Shown here in pieces: positions 1-6,022 of a stretch of 9,066 nt of DNA; within the stretch, counting starts at the first letter, position 1; each line of letters opens with the position of its first letter. Source of the stretch: an uncultured Chitinophagaceae bacterium (lineage in GTDB: Bacteria; Bacteroidota; Bacteroidia; Chitinophagales; Chitinophagaceae); the NCBI GenBank assembly GCA_937900675.1, contig CALCEA010000137.1, forward strand, positions 1 through 9,066. The letters are read 5' to 3'. The position numbers and the translations under genes were made by a program. The notes below the pieces were generated by a model. That model was not told the DNA's origin, made no database searches, and worked only from the letters and a program-made list of their open reading frames with translations.

Positions 1-1003
1 AGTTCATTGCTTTTAAATAATATTTAGTACCATCCAATTCCATTGGAGGGAACATACTATCTTGGTAATAAGGCAAGTGACCACTGGTCAAATACATACT
101 TTCCTTCGCAATATGTGGAGTCACTACGCGCTTGTAACCCGCAGCTTCTTCTGTTTCTTTAGCTAATCTTTCTAACTCTTCAATAATGATGGTACCATTA
201 GGCATCCACAAAGGCAAACCTGGGCCCACATCATCATCCATAGTATAGATACCTAATTCTTTTCCTAATTTTCTATGATCTCTTTTCTTCGCTTCTTCTA
301 ATAACAATAAATACTCGTCTAATTCTTTTTGATTAGGGAAAGTGATTCCGTAAACACGAGTCAACATTTTATTCTTCTCATCTCCTTTCCAAAAAGCACC
401 AGCAATATTGGTAATCTTGATGGCTTTGATAGCACCTGTGTTAGGGATATGTGGTCCACGACATAAATCAGTAAACTGACCTTGCGTATAAAAAGTAATG
501 GTTCCGTCTTCTAAACCAGACAATAAATCTAATTTATACTCATCTCCTTTCTCTGTAAAATAAGCAACTGCTTCTGCTTTGCTCATTTCTTTTCTGATAT
601 ACGCATTAGCTTGCTTCGCTAATTCATTCATTTTCTTTTCAAGCGCAATCACATCTTCTTCTTTAATATGATTGTCTCCTAAATCGATATCATAGTAAAA
701 TCCTTTTTCAACCGCAGGTCCTACCCAAAATTTCGCACCAGGAAATTGCATTTCTACAGCTTCTGCCAATAAATGCGCAGAAGAATGCCAGAAAGTAGAT
801 TTTCCATCAGCATCATCCCATGTTAATAATTTCAGAGCTGCATCTTGATGAATGGGGCGCGTGGCATCCCACACTTCTCCATTAATAGAAGCGGCTAATA
901 CTTTTTTCGCTAATCCTTCACTAATAGATTTAGCAATGCCTAATGCTGTTATTCCTTTTTCGTAAGATCTAACTGCGCCGTCTGGAAATTGAATTTGAAC
1001 CAT
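1..1003 (-). CDS. thrS: Threonyl-tRNA synthetase, N-terminal 334 residues (truncated by window edge)
   Basis: This cytoplasmic enzyme charges tRNA-Thr with threonine. The frame opens at the ATG complementary to 1001-1003 and runs off the left edge without a stop. Visible parts are a TGS domain (about residues 1-61) and the tRNA-SAD editing domain (about 62-225). The editing site has the zinc-type HSSAH motif with H73 and H77, and C181 and H185 in TDLCRGPH, all matching the E. coli enzyme closely. The class II catalytic core begins near residue 243 and is cut at LKAMN. The one remaining base of the next codon is T on the coding strand, which fits the catalytic zinc-ligand Cys expected there. 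The start is supported by the TGS domain beginning at once and by a TAnnTTTG box about 25 bp upstream. In many bacteria infC-rpmI-rplT follow thrS; here that would lie outside the window. Nothing looks degenerate. Confidence 0.97.
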   Translation of the reverse strand, partial: MVQIQFPDGAVRSYEKGITALGIAKSISEGLAKKVLAASINGEVWDATRPIHQDAALKLLTWDDADGKSTFWHSSAHLLAEAVEMQFPGAKFWVGPAVEKGFYYDIDLGDNHIKEEDVIALEKKMNELAKQANAYIRKEMSKAEAVAYFTEKGDEYKLDLLSGLEDGTITFYTQGQFTDLCRGPHIPNTGAIKAIKITNIAGAFWKGDEKNKMLTRVYGITFPNQKELDEYLLLLEEAKKRDHRKLGKELGIYTMDDDVGPGLPLWMPNGTIIIEELERLAKETEEAAGYKRVVTPHIAKESMYLTSGHLPYYQDSMFPPMELDGTKYYLKAMN

Positions 1004-1027
1004 GTTTTATTACTATATATAAGAGCG

Positions 1028-1035
1028 CAAAGGTA
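1028..1035 (-). promoter_or_regulatory. thrS: Candidate -7 box of the thrS promoter
   Basis: The minus strand reads TACCTTTG, an exact match to the Bacteroidota -7 consensus TAnnTTTG. Transcription would begin near 1024, leaving an A-rich leader of about 20 nt before the thrS ATG. No TTG or TTTG -33 element is visible at 17-23 bp, so the assignment rests on one box and its position. Confidence 0.55.
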
Positions 1036-1046
1036 GCAAAATTCCT

Positions 1047-1054
1047 TAGATTTG
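1047..1054 (+). promoter_or_regulatory. Candidate -7 box for the secreted protein gene (possibly leaderless)
   Basis: TAGATTTG matches TAnnTTTG and ends 4 bp before the ATG at 1059. With the usual spacing, the transcript would start at or next to the start codon. No -33 TTG is visible at the expected distance. The box faces away from the thrS box 11 bp to its left, so the two promoters share about 30 bp. Confidence 0.4.
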
Positions 1055-1058
1055 CCTT

Positions 1059-2270
1059 ATGCGTGTTGTAATCCTTTGCCTTATTTACTGTTTAGGTGCA
1101 AATTCCCTTTTTGCTCAACAATTGGAGGGTAAATGGAAAGGATATTTTAGCCCCAATAATAGTCCATTCGGGAAAATATACAATTACGAAATGGACATTA
1201 CTCAGGGTCCACAGGGACAACTAACCGTTAGCACCTATACCAAATTAAGTAGTGATTTTTCGGCGTTTGCATATGCATCAGGCAATTTGGATAAAACCAC
1301 CCAATTGGTTCACATCGAAGAACAAGGGTTTCTGGATCTAACCATACAAGAAAATTATACGCCTTGTTTAATGAATAATTTTTTGATCTATAAAAATATT
1401 CGTGGACATGAAATCATAGAAGGCACTTATACATCTTACAATAAAAAAACAGGCAAGGATTGTGGAGGTGGAAAAATCTATCTTGAAAAAGAATCACCCA
1501 TTCAAAAACTAATTGCTTCCGAAAAAGCTGCTAAACAAGATATTGCAAAAGAGCAATCAGCCAAAAAAGGCAAGGAGACTATTGGCAAAAATATTGTTGA
1601 AACAAAAACGGTTAATGCTGCTCTTGCTCCTCCAAAATTGAATACCCAAAAGCCAAATACTACAGCCAATTCAACTATTGCAAATTCAACTAAGTCTGGT
1701 AATAATAAGCCAGTTATTGCTAAAAATAATACTGTATCTAATTCAAAACTAAATCCAGAAAATATAAACTTAGCCATTCAAAACGCACAAATTAATAGCG
1801 TTAAAGATGAGCCTATGATGGAAGAAAGCTTTTTAAATGAACCTGAAGACATTGAAACAGAAATTAAAATTAAACAAGGTAATGGCTTCCAAACTGTACC
1901 ATGGGCTTTAGTTGCAAGAGAAAATAAATTAGCTAAAAAAATTACCACTTCAAGTAAGCAGTTTAGTATTGACTTATACGATAATGGAACTATTGACAAT
2001 GATACCATCATAGTGTATGACAATAAAAAATTACTTGTAAGCAAAAAGAGGTTAAGCTACAAGGCTATTCATTTAGAGTTCAATTTGTCAGAAGTAATGA
2101 ACGAACATGAAATTATTATTGTAGCACATAATATGGGCACTGTGCCACCCAATACTGCATTACTGGTATTGAAAGACGGCGATAGAAGACAGGAATTATT
2201 TATTACTTCAACCAATAAGATCAATGCTAAAATCATTGTGAGCTATACCCCACCTCCTAAAGTAGAATAA
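1059..2270 (+). CDS. Secreted two-domain protein of unknown function (403 aa)
   Basis: I do not recognise a named family. Residues 1-19 form a signal peptide with a hydrophobic core and probable cleavage after NSLFA, before QQ. Residues about 20-145 form a compact beta-rich domain opening with LEGKWKGYF, reminiscent of lipocalin-like domains, and carry the only two Cys of the mature protein (C103, C135), a possible disulfide. Residues about 146-270 are a low-complexity linker rich in Lys, Asn, Thr and Ser. Residues about 280-397 form a second beta-rich domain with DLYDNGTIDNDTIIVY and NMGTVPPNTALLVL. As I recall, this sequence style recurs at the C-terminus of exported Bacteroidota proteins. 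The protein is likely periplasmic or surface-exposed; there is no lipobox and no obvious type IX sorting domain. ATG 1059 is the only start that keeps the signal peptide. The gene is monocistronic, divergent from thrS and convergent with the lipoprotein gene. An enzymatic role is not supported. Confidence 0.85.
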   Translation: MRVVILCLIYCLGANSLFAQQLEGKWKGYFSPNNSPFGKIYNYEMDITQGPQGQLTVSTYTKLSSDFSAFAYASGNLDKTTQLVHIEEQGFLDLTIQENYTPCLMNNFLIYKNIRGHEIIEGTYTSYNKKTGKDCGGGKIYLEKESPIQKLIASEKAAKQDIAKEQSAKKGKETIGKNIVETKTVNAALAPPKLNTQKPNTTANSTIANSTKSGNNKPVIAKNNTVSNSKLNPENINLAIQNAQINSVKDEPMMEESFLNEPEDIETEIKIKQGNGFQTVPWALVARENKLAKKITTSSKQFSIDLYDNGTIDNDTIIVYDNKKLLVSKKRLSYKAIHLEFNLSEVMNEHEIIIVAHNMGTVPPNTALLVLKDGDRRQELFITSTNKINAKIIVSYTPPPKVE

Positions 2271-2273
2271 TCA

Positions 2274-2831
2274 TTAGGGCTCTTGTAAAGTAAAATTCGC
2301 ATTGTACTCTTTTCGATCTTCAGCATCAAATGGATTTTTACTTGTTTTTTCGTTTCCAATCCAAAACCAATCATTTATTTCATCTATTTTTTGAAAAACA
2401 TAGATATTGGTTTTTTTATATCCAATATCGCCTAAAAAATGAACCAAAGTAACTGTACACATTTTTAGTTGATCTTTTATTTGAGTAGTATCTTGTTCTA
2501 AAACAAATGCTTCTAATTCATTACGGAAATTTTGTAAACCAGGCATCCAAACAGATTGTGTTAAAGAATCAACCCCATTGGTATGTGCTATAATGGTATC
2601 GGTAGTGGACAGTAAATTTTGAACAGCAGTTTTAATTGTAGTCGTATCTGTAATTTTAAAACTATTTTGAATATTTAAATAATCACTTAACAAAATAAAA
2701 GCTTGCTGATCCCAATTGGCTTGATGATTTTGAGGATGATATGCCCAATAAACAGATTCTTGTTCTTGATCAGTTTTTTCTGAACAGCTAAAAAGCAAGC
2801 AGATGCTGCATATTAAGATTAAATATTTCAC
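2274..2831 (-). CDS. Small lipoprotein, possible divergent DUF3347-like domain (185 aa)
   Basis: The N-terminus is a lipoprotein signal: a hydrophobic stretch KYLILICSICLLFSC with lipobox LFSC and acceptor C16, then a charged segment, so the product should be anchored in the envelope. The frame could extend 6 codons to a TTG at 2849, but that codon lies inside a TAnnTTTG promoter box, so I place the start at GTG 2831. The mature part is mostly helical. Its C-terminal order (helices, then IYVFQKIDE, a DWFWIGNEK segment and KNPF) resembles the DUF3347 layout, in which a VQxCPMA-like motif precedes a WLS..K..NPY segment. If homologous, the Cys-Pro-Met metal-binding feature is lost here (Lys-Ile-Asp at residues 148-150). 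That relationship comes from memory and is tentative. The role is unknown. The stop codon lies 3 bp from that of the convergent secreted protein gene. Confidence 0.75.
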   Translation of the reverse strand: MKYLILICSICLLFSCSEKTDQEQESVYWAYHPQNHQANWDQQAFILLSDYLNIQNSFKITDTTTIKTAVQNLLSTTDTIIAHTNGVDSLTQSVWMPGLQNFRNELEAFVLEQDTTQIKDQLKMCTVTLVHFLGDIGYKKTNIYVFQKIDEINDWFWIGNEKTSKNPFDAEDRKEYNANFTLQEP

Positions 2832-2846
2832 AAGGGATATTTTTTT

Positions 2847-2874
2847 CAAATTTATGCATATTTAGACAGTTCAA
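2847..2874 (-). promoter_or_regulatory. Promoter of the lipoprotein gene (TTG-N17-TAAATTTG)
   Basis: On the minus strand a TTG (2874-2872) is followed after 17 bp by TAAATTTG (2854-2847). This fits the TTG-N17-23-TAnnTTTG promoter form described for Flavobacterium and relatives. The transcript would start near 2843, about 12 nt ahead of the GTG start at 2831. This is the most complete of the promoter candidates here and the reason for rejecting the TTG at 2849 as a start codon. Confidence 0.6.
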
Positions 2875-2879
2875 GGTGC

Positions 2880-2887
2880 TAACTTTG
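2880..2887 (+). promoter_or_regulatory. Candidate -7 box of the ABC-F gene promoter
   Basis: TAACTTTG matches TAnnTTTG exactly. Transcription from about 2891 would give a leader of about 15 nt before ATG 2906. It would exclude the upstream in-frame GTG at 2876, which lies before the predicted transcription start. No clear -33 TTG is present. The box lies 25 bp from the opposed lipoprotein -7 box, and the region is A/T-rich. Confidence 0.55.
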
Positions 2888-2905
2888 CGGTCTGAAAAAT
2901 TAGAT

Positions 2906-4849
2906 ATGTTAATAGGCCTTCAAAATGTAACCTTCGAATTTGGCGCCAGAGCCATCATCACAGATGCCACATGGCACATACAACCAGGAGAACGTATTGG
3001 CCTCATTGGATATAATGGAACTGGAAAATCTACCATTCTAAAATTATTGGTGGGACAATACACCCCTTCCAAAGGAACGGTAGAAAAAGGCAAAGACACT
3101 ACCATTGGATATTTGCACCAAGATTTATTAAGTTTTGACACCAATGAATCTATCACAGAAGTTGCCTTAGGCGCATTTGAAAGAGTCAAAGAATTAGAAA
3201 AAGAAGTAGAACAATTAGGCAAAGAATTAGAAGCTAACCCGGAAGATAATGACTTGTTAATTAAGTATACAGATGCTTTGCATGAAATAGATGTTTTGGA
3301 TGGTTATAATATTAATCATAAAGCAGAGGAAGTTTTGCATGGCTTAGGGTTTACAACAAAAGACTTATCTAGACCTTATAAAGAATTTAGTGGAGGATGG
3401 AGAATGCGTGTGTTGTTAGCAAAGATGATTTTGCAAGCGCCTGATGTATTGTTATTGGATGAGCCTACCAACCACTTGGATTTACCTAGTATTGAGTGGC
3501 TAGAGAAATATTTATTGCATTATAAAGGAAGCGTGGTGATAGTAAGTCACGATAAATTCTTCCTGAATAAAATGGTGAATAAAATTGTTGAAGTTTATCA
3601 ACAACAATTGAATTTCTATACAGGTGATTATGAATATTACGAAGTAGAAAAAGTTCAGAGAATAGAAATACAGCAAAGAGCTTTTGAAAACCAACAAGAT
3701 TATATTCGTCAACAAGAAAGATTTATTGAAAGGTTTAAAGCAAAGGCATCTAAAGCAGCACAAGCGCAGTCTATTCAAAAAAGATTGGACAGATTGGATG
3801 TGATTGAAGATGTACAATTAGAAAGACCTAATATCAAAATCAATTTTGCAGTAGATAAAACTCCTGGTAAAGTTTTAGTAGACTTAAAAGGCATTACTAA
3901 GAAATACCCCACCCTGACCATTTTAGAGAATGCCTTTGCAGAAATTGAACGAGGCGATAAAATTGCATTAATTGGTGCCAATGGTAAAGGAAAGTCAACT
4001 CTATTAAGGATTGTAGCAGGTATGGAAAGTTTTGAAGGAGAAAGAGTTTGGGGGCATAATGTGGATGAAAGTTTTTATGCGCAGCACCAATTAGAATCAT
4101 TGAATTTAAATAATACTATTTTACAAGAAGTACAAGAATGCGGTACTAAAAAAACCGATCTTGAATTAAGAGCCTTGTTAGGTTGTTTCTTATTTGGAGG
4201 AGATGATGTAGACAAACGAATTAAAATTTTAAGTGGAGGTGAAAAAGCAAGGGTTGCTTTAACCAAGACCATTATTAGTAAAGCCAATTTCTTAATGTTG
4301 GATGAACCTACCAACCACTTGGACATGGCAACCGTAGAATTATTAGCAGAAGCATTAACTAAATATGATGGTTCTATTATATTAGTAAGTCACGATAGAT
4401 ATTTCATTTCAAAAACTGCCAATAAAATTTGGGAGATTGAAGATGAAAAAATTATAGAATTCAAAGGAGACTATAATGAGTGGGTGGAATGGAAAGAAAG
4501 AATGGCCAAACAAAAGCAAAGCCAACCTGAAGCTGCGAAATCCAAACCAGAACCAGTTAAACCCACAGCACCGGTAGATGTGAAACCTACTGGTCCAATA
4601 GATAAAGACTTACAGAAGCAAATTCAGAAATTACAGAAAGCCATTGCTCAATTAGAGCAAAATATAGCCACCTTGAACAAGGAAAAAGCTGCTATTGAAG
4701 TGGAGATGGCCGACCCAGCCATTTATGCTGATCCCAACAAGTTAAAGCAGATTGAAAAAGCTTACCACGATAAGAATGCACTGATTCGATCTATGGAAAA
4801 AGAATATGAAATTGCATTTAATGATTTGGTAGCCTTAGAATCCAAATAG
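2906..4849 (+). CDS. ABC-F family ATPase, translation factor type (647 aa)
   Basis: This is a soluble tandem ATPase with no membrane segments, so it is not a transporter. ABC-F proteins act on the ribosome, typically at the E site, to relieve stalled or stressed translation. Domain 1 has Walker A GYNGTGKS (35-42), signature FSGGWRMRVLLA (161-172), Walker B VLLLDEPTNHLD (181-192) and SHDK. The inter-domain linker, about residues 226-315, carries the conserved basic FIERFKAKASKAAQAQS segment that contacts P-site tRNA in the family. Domain 2 has GANGKGKS (357-364), LSGGEKARVAL (442-452), FLMLDEPTNHLD (462-473) and SHDR. A Pro/Lys-rich spacer (about 539-568) leads to a C-terminal coiled coil (about 569-647), as in Uup or YdiF-type members. 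I chose ATG 2906 because the ABC domain begins at once (MLIGLQNVTFEFG) and the longer GTG frame from 2876 overlaps the promoter. The exact subfamily, and any antibiotic-resistance role, cannot be decided from sequence alone. Confidence 0.95.
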   Translation: MLIGLQNVTFEFGARAIITDATWHIQPGERIGLIGYNGTGKSTILKLLVGQYTPSKGTVEKGKDTTIGYLHQDLLSFDTNESITEVALGAFERVKELEKEVEQLGKELEANPEDNDLLIKYTDALHEIDVLDGYNINHKAEEVLHGLGFTTKDLSRPYKEFSGGWRMRVLLAKMILQAPDVLLLDEPTNHLDLPSIEWLEKYLLHYKGSVVIVSHDKFFLNKMVNKIVEVYQQQLNFYTGDYEYYEVEKVQRIEIQQRAFENQQDYIRQQERFIERFKAKASKAAQAQSIQKRLDRLDVIEDVQLERPNIKINFAVDKTPGKVLVDLKGITKKYPTLTILENAFAEIERGDKIALIGANGKGKSTLLRIVAGMESFEGERVWGHNVDESFYAQHQLESLNLNNTILQEVQECGTKKTDLELRALLGCFLFGGDDVDKRIKILSGGEKARVALTKTIISKANFLMLDEPTNHLDMATVELLAEALTKYDGSIILVSHDRYFISKTANKIWEIEDEKIIEFKGDYNEWVEWKERMAKQKQSQPEAAKSKPEPVKPTAPVDVKPTGPIDKDLQKQIQKLQKAIAQLEQNIATLNKEKAAIEVEMADPAIYADPNKLKQIEKAYHDKNALIRSMEKEYEIAFNDLVALESK

Positions 4850-4935
4850 ATATACCCAAAACTAACATTTGCTTGTAAAAAAGCAGAAAAATACCCACAT
4901 TTTAGTTATTCGGAGGTTAATTGCTTTCAAATGTT

Positions 4936-4943
4936 TAAATTTG
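4936..4943 (+). promoter_or_regulatory. pfkA: Candidate -7 box of the pfkA-pyk operon promoter
   Basis: TAAATTTG matches TAnnTTTG. It lies in the 165-bp gap after the ABC-F gene and would start a transcript near 4947, giving a leader of about 67 nt for pfkA. No TTG lies 17-23 bp upstream; the nearest, at 4921-4923, is only 12 bp away. The -33 element is therefore unclear. Confidence 0.45.
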
Positions 4944-4966
4944 GGGCTCCGTTTAATCGATAGTGT

Positions 4967-4990
4967 ATTGATTGCAACTTGTAAATCAAT
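4967..4990 (+). repeat. Short inverted repeat in the pfkA leader
   Basis: ATTGATT (4967-4973) and AATCAAT (4984-4990) are perfect 7-bp arms around a 10-nt loop, ending 24 bp before the pfkA start. The stem is nearly all A/T and has no U-tract, so it is not a terminator. It could be an operator half-site pair, a weak leader hairpin, or chance in A/T-rich DNA. Confidence 0.3.
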
Positions 4991-5014
4991 GCTTTAAAGA
5001 ATAACTCAAAAATT

Positions 5015-6001
5015 ATGTCTACTAAAAAAGTCAACAAAATTGCCGTTTTAACTTCTGGTGGAGACGCCCCCGGTATGAATGCCGCTATCAGAGCTGTAGT
5101 TAGAACAGGTATTTATCATGGTTTAGAGGTTTTTGGGGTAACAAGAGGTTATAATGGAATGATTGAAGATGATATATTCCAAATGGATTCTAAATCTGTT
5201 GGAAACATTATTCAAAGAGGTGGTACCATTTTAAAAACAGCAAGATCAAAAGAGTTCTTTACTCCAGAAGGTCGTGAAATAGCTTACAAGAATCTTAAAA
5301 AAAGAGGTATTGACGGGATCGTTGTCATAGGTGGAGATGGAAGTTTTAAAGGAGCTCAAAAATTTAGTAACGAATTTGATATTCCTTGTATAGGATTACC
5401 TGGAACTATTGATAAAGATATCGCAGGTAGTGATTTCACTATTGGTTTTGATACTGCAGTAAACACAGCAGTTGAAGCCATTGATAAAATTAGAGATACT
5501 GCAGATGCACACGATAGATTATTTGTAGTAGAAGTAATGGGAAGAGATGCAGGATATATTGCCTTACATAGCGGTATCGCAACAGGTGCTGAAAATATTT
5601 TAATCCCTGAATCAAAAACAGATATGGAAGCTTTAGTAGCTTCTTTAACAGAGAAAGAAAAAAGAAAGAAATTAGTAAACTTAGTAGTAGTTGCTGAAGG
5701 TGATGAATTTGGAGGCGGTACTCAAGTGGGTGATTTCTTAAAACAAAGATTACCAAATGCAGATATTAGAGTGTGTATTTTAGGACATATTCAAAGAGGT
5801 GGATCTCCAAGTTGCTTAGACAGATTAATTGCCAGCAGAATGGGATATCATGCAGTAGAATGTTTATTAAATGGCACACACAATGTGATGGTAGGCATTG
5901 AAGACAATAAATTAAAATATACTCCATTAGATAATGCTGTTAAAGCAAAACAAAAAATCTCTGACGAGTGGATGAAAATTGTAAAAATATTAGCTAGTTA
6001 A
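5015..6001 (+). CDS. pfkA: ATP-dependent 6-phosphofructokinase (328 aa)
   Basis: This enzyme phosphorylates fructose 6-phosphate to fructose 1,6-bisphosphate, the committed step of glycolysis, in the cytoplasm. The length is typical of bacterial group A PfkA. Visible motifs are TSGGDAPGMNAAIR (residues 13-26), GGDGS (106-110), PGTIDKD (129-135) with catalytic base D133, EVMGRDAG (173-180) and HIQRGGSP (258-265). The two glycines that distinguish ATP- from pyrophosphate-dependent enzymes are both present (G109, G130), so ATP is the likely donor. An oddity is K134 directly after the catalytic Asp, where E. coli PfkA has Asn (TIDND). The ATG at 5015 fits the N-terminus of the family exactly. pyk follows 21 bp downstream without an intervening terminator, so the two should be co-transcribed. 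Confidence 0.97.
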   Translation: MSTKKVNKIAVLTSGGDAPGMNAAIRAVVRTGIYHGLEVFGVTRGYNGMIEDDIFQMDSKSVGNIIQRGGTILKTARSKEFFTPEGREIAYKNLKKRGIDGIVVIGGDGSFKGAQKFSNEFDIPCIGLPGTIDKDIAGSDFTIGFDTAVNTAVEAIDKIRDTADAHDRLFVVEVMGRDAGYIALHSGIATGAENILIPESKTDMEALVASLTEKEKRKKLVNLVVVAEGDEFGGGTQVGDFLKQRLPNADIRVCILGHIQRGGSPSCLDRLIASRMGYHAVECLLNGTHNVMVGIEDNKLKYTPLDNAVKAKQKISDEWMKIVKILAS

Positions 6002-6022
6002 AAATCCCCAATAAAAATAAAA

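Noticed and set aside
1502..2044. Minus-strand open frames opposite the secreted protein gene.
   Set aside because: They lie opposite the low-complexity linker and the C-terminal domain, lack plausible starts or promoters, and encode compositionally odd hydrophobic peptides. They are shadows of the plus-strand gene.
3454..4322. Two nearly identical 26-bp stretches (around 3455-3480 and 4297-4322) inside the ABC-F gene.
   Set aside because: Both encode LDEPTNHLD, the Walker B and D-loop region of the two ATPase domains. Ancient domain duplication plus codon bias explains them; they are not a mobile or regulatory repeat.
4868..4888. Possible terminator hairpin TGCTT-GTAAAA-AAGCA after the ABC-F gene.
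   Set aside because: The stem is only 5 bp, mostly A/T, and is followed by an A-rich stretch rather than a T-run, so it does not meet intrinsic terminator criteria.
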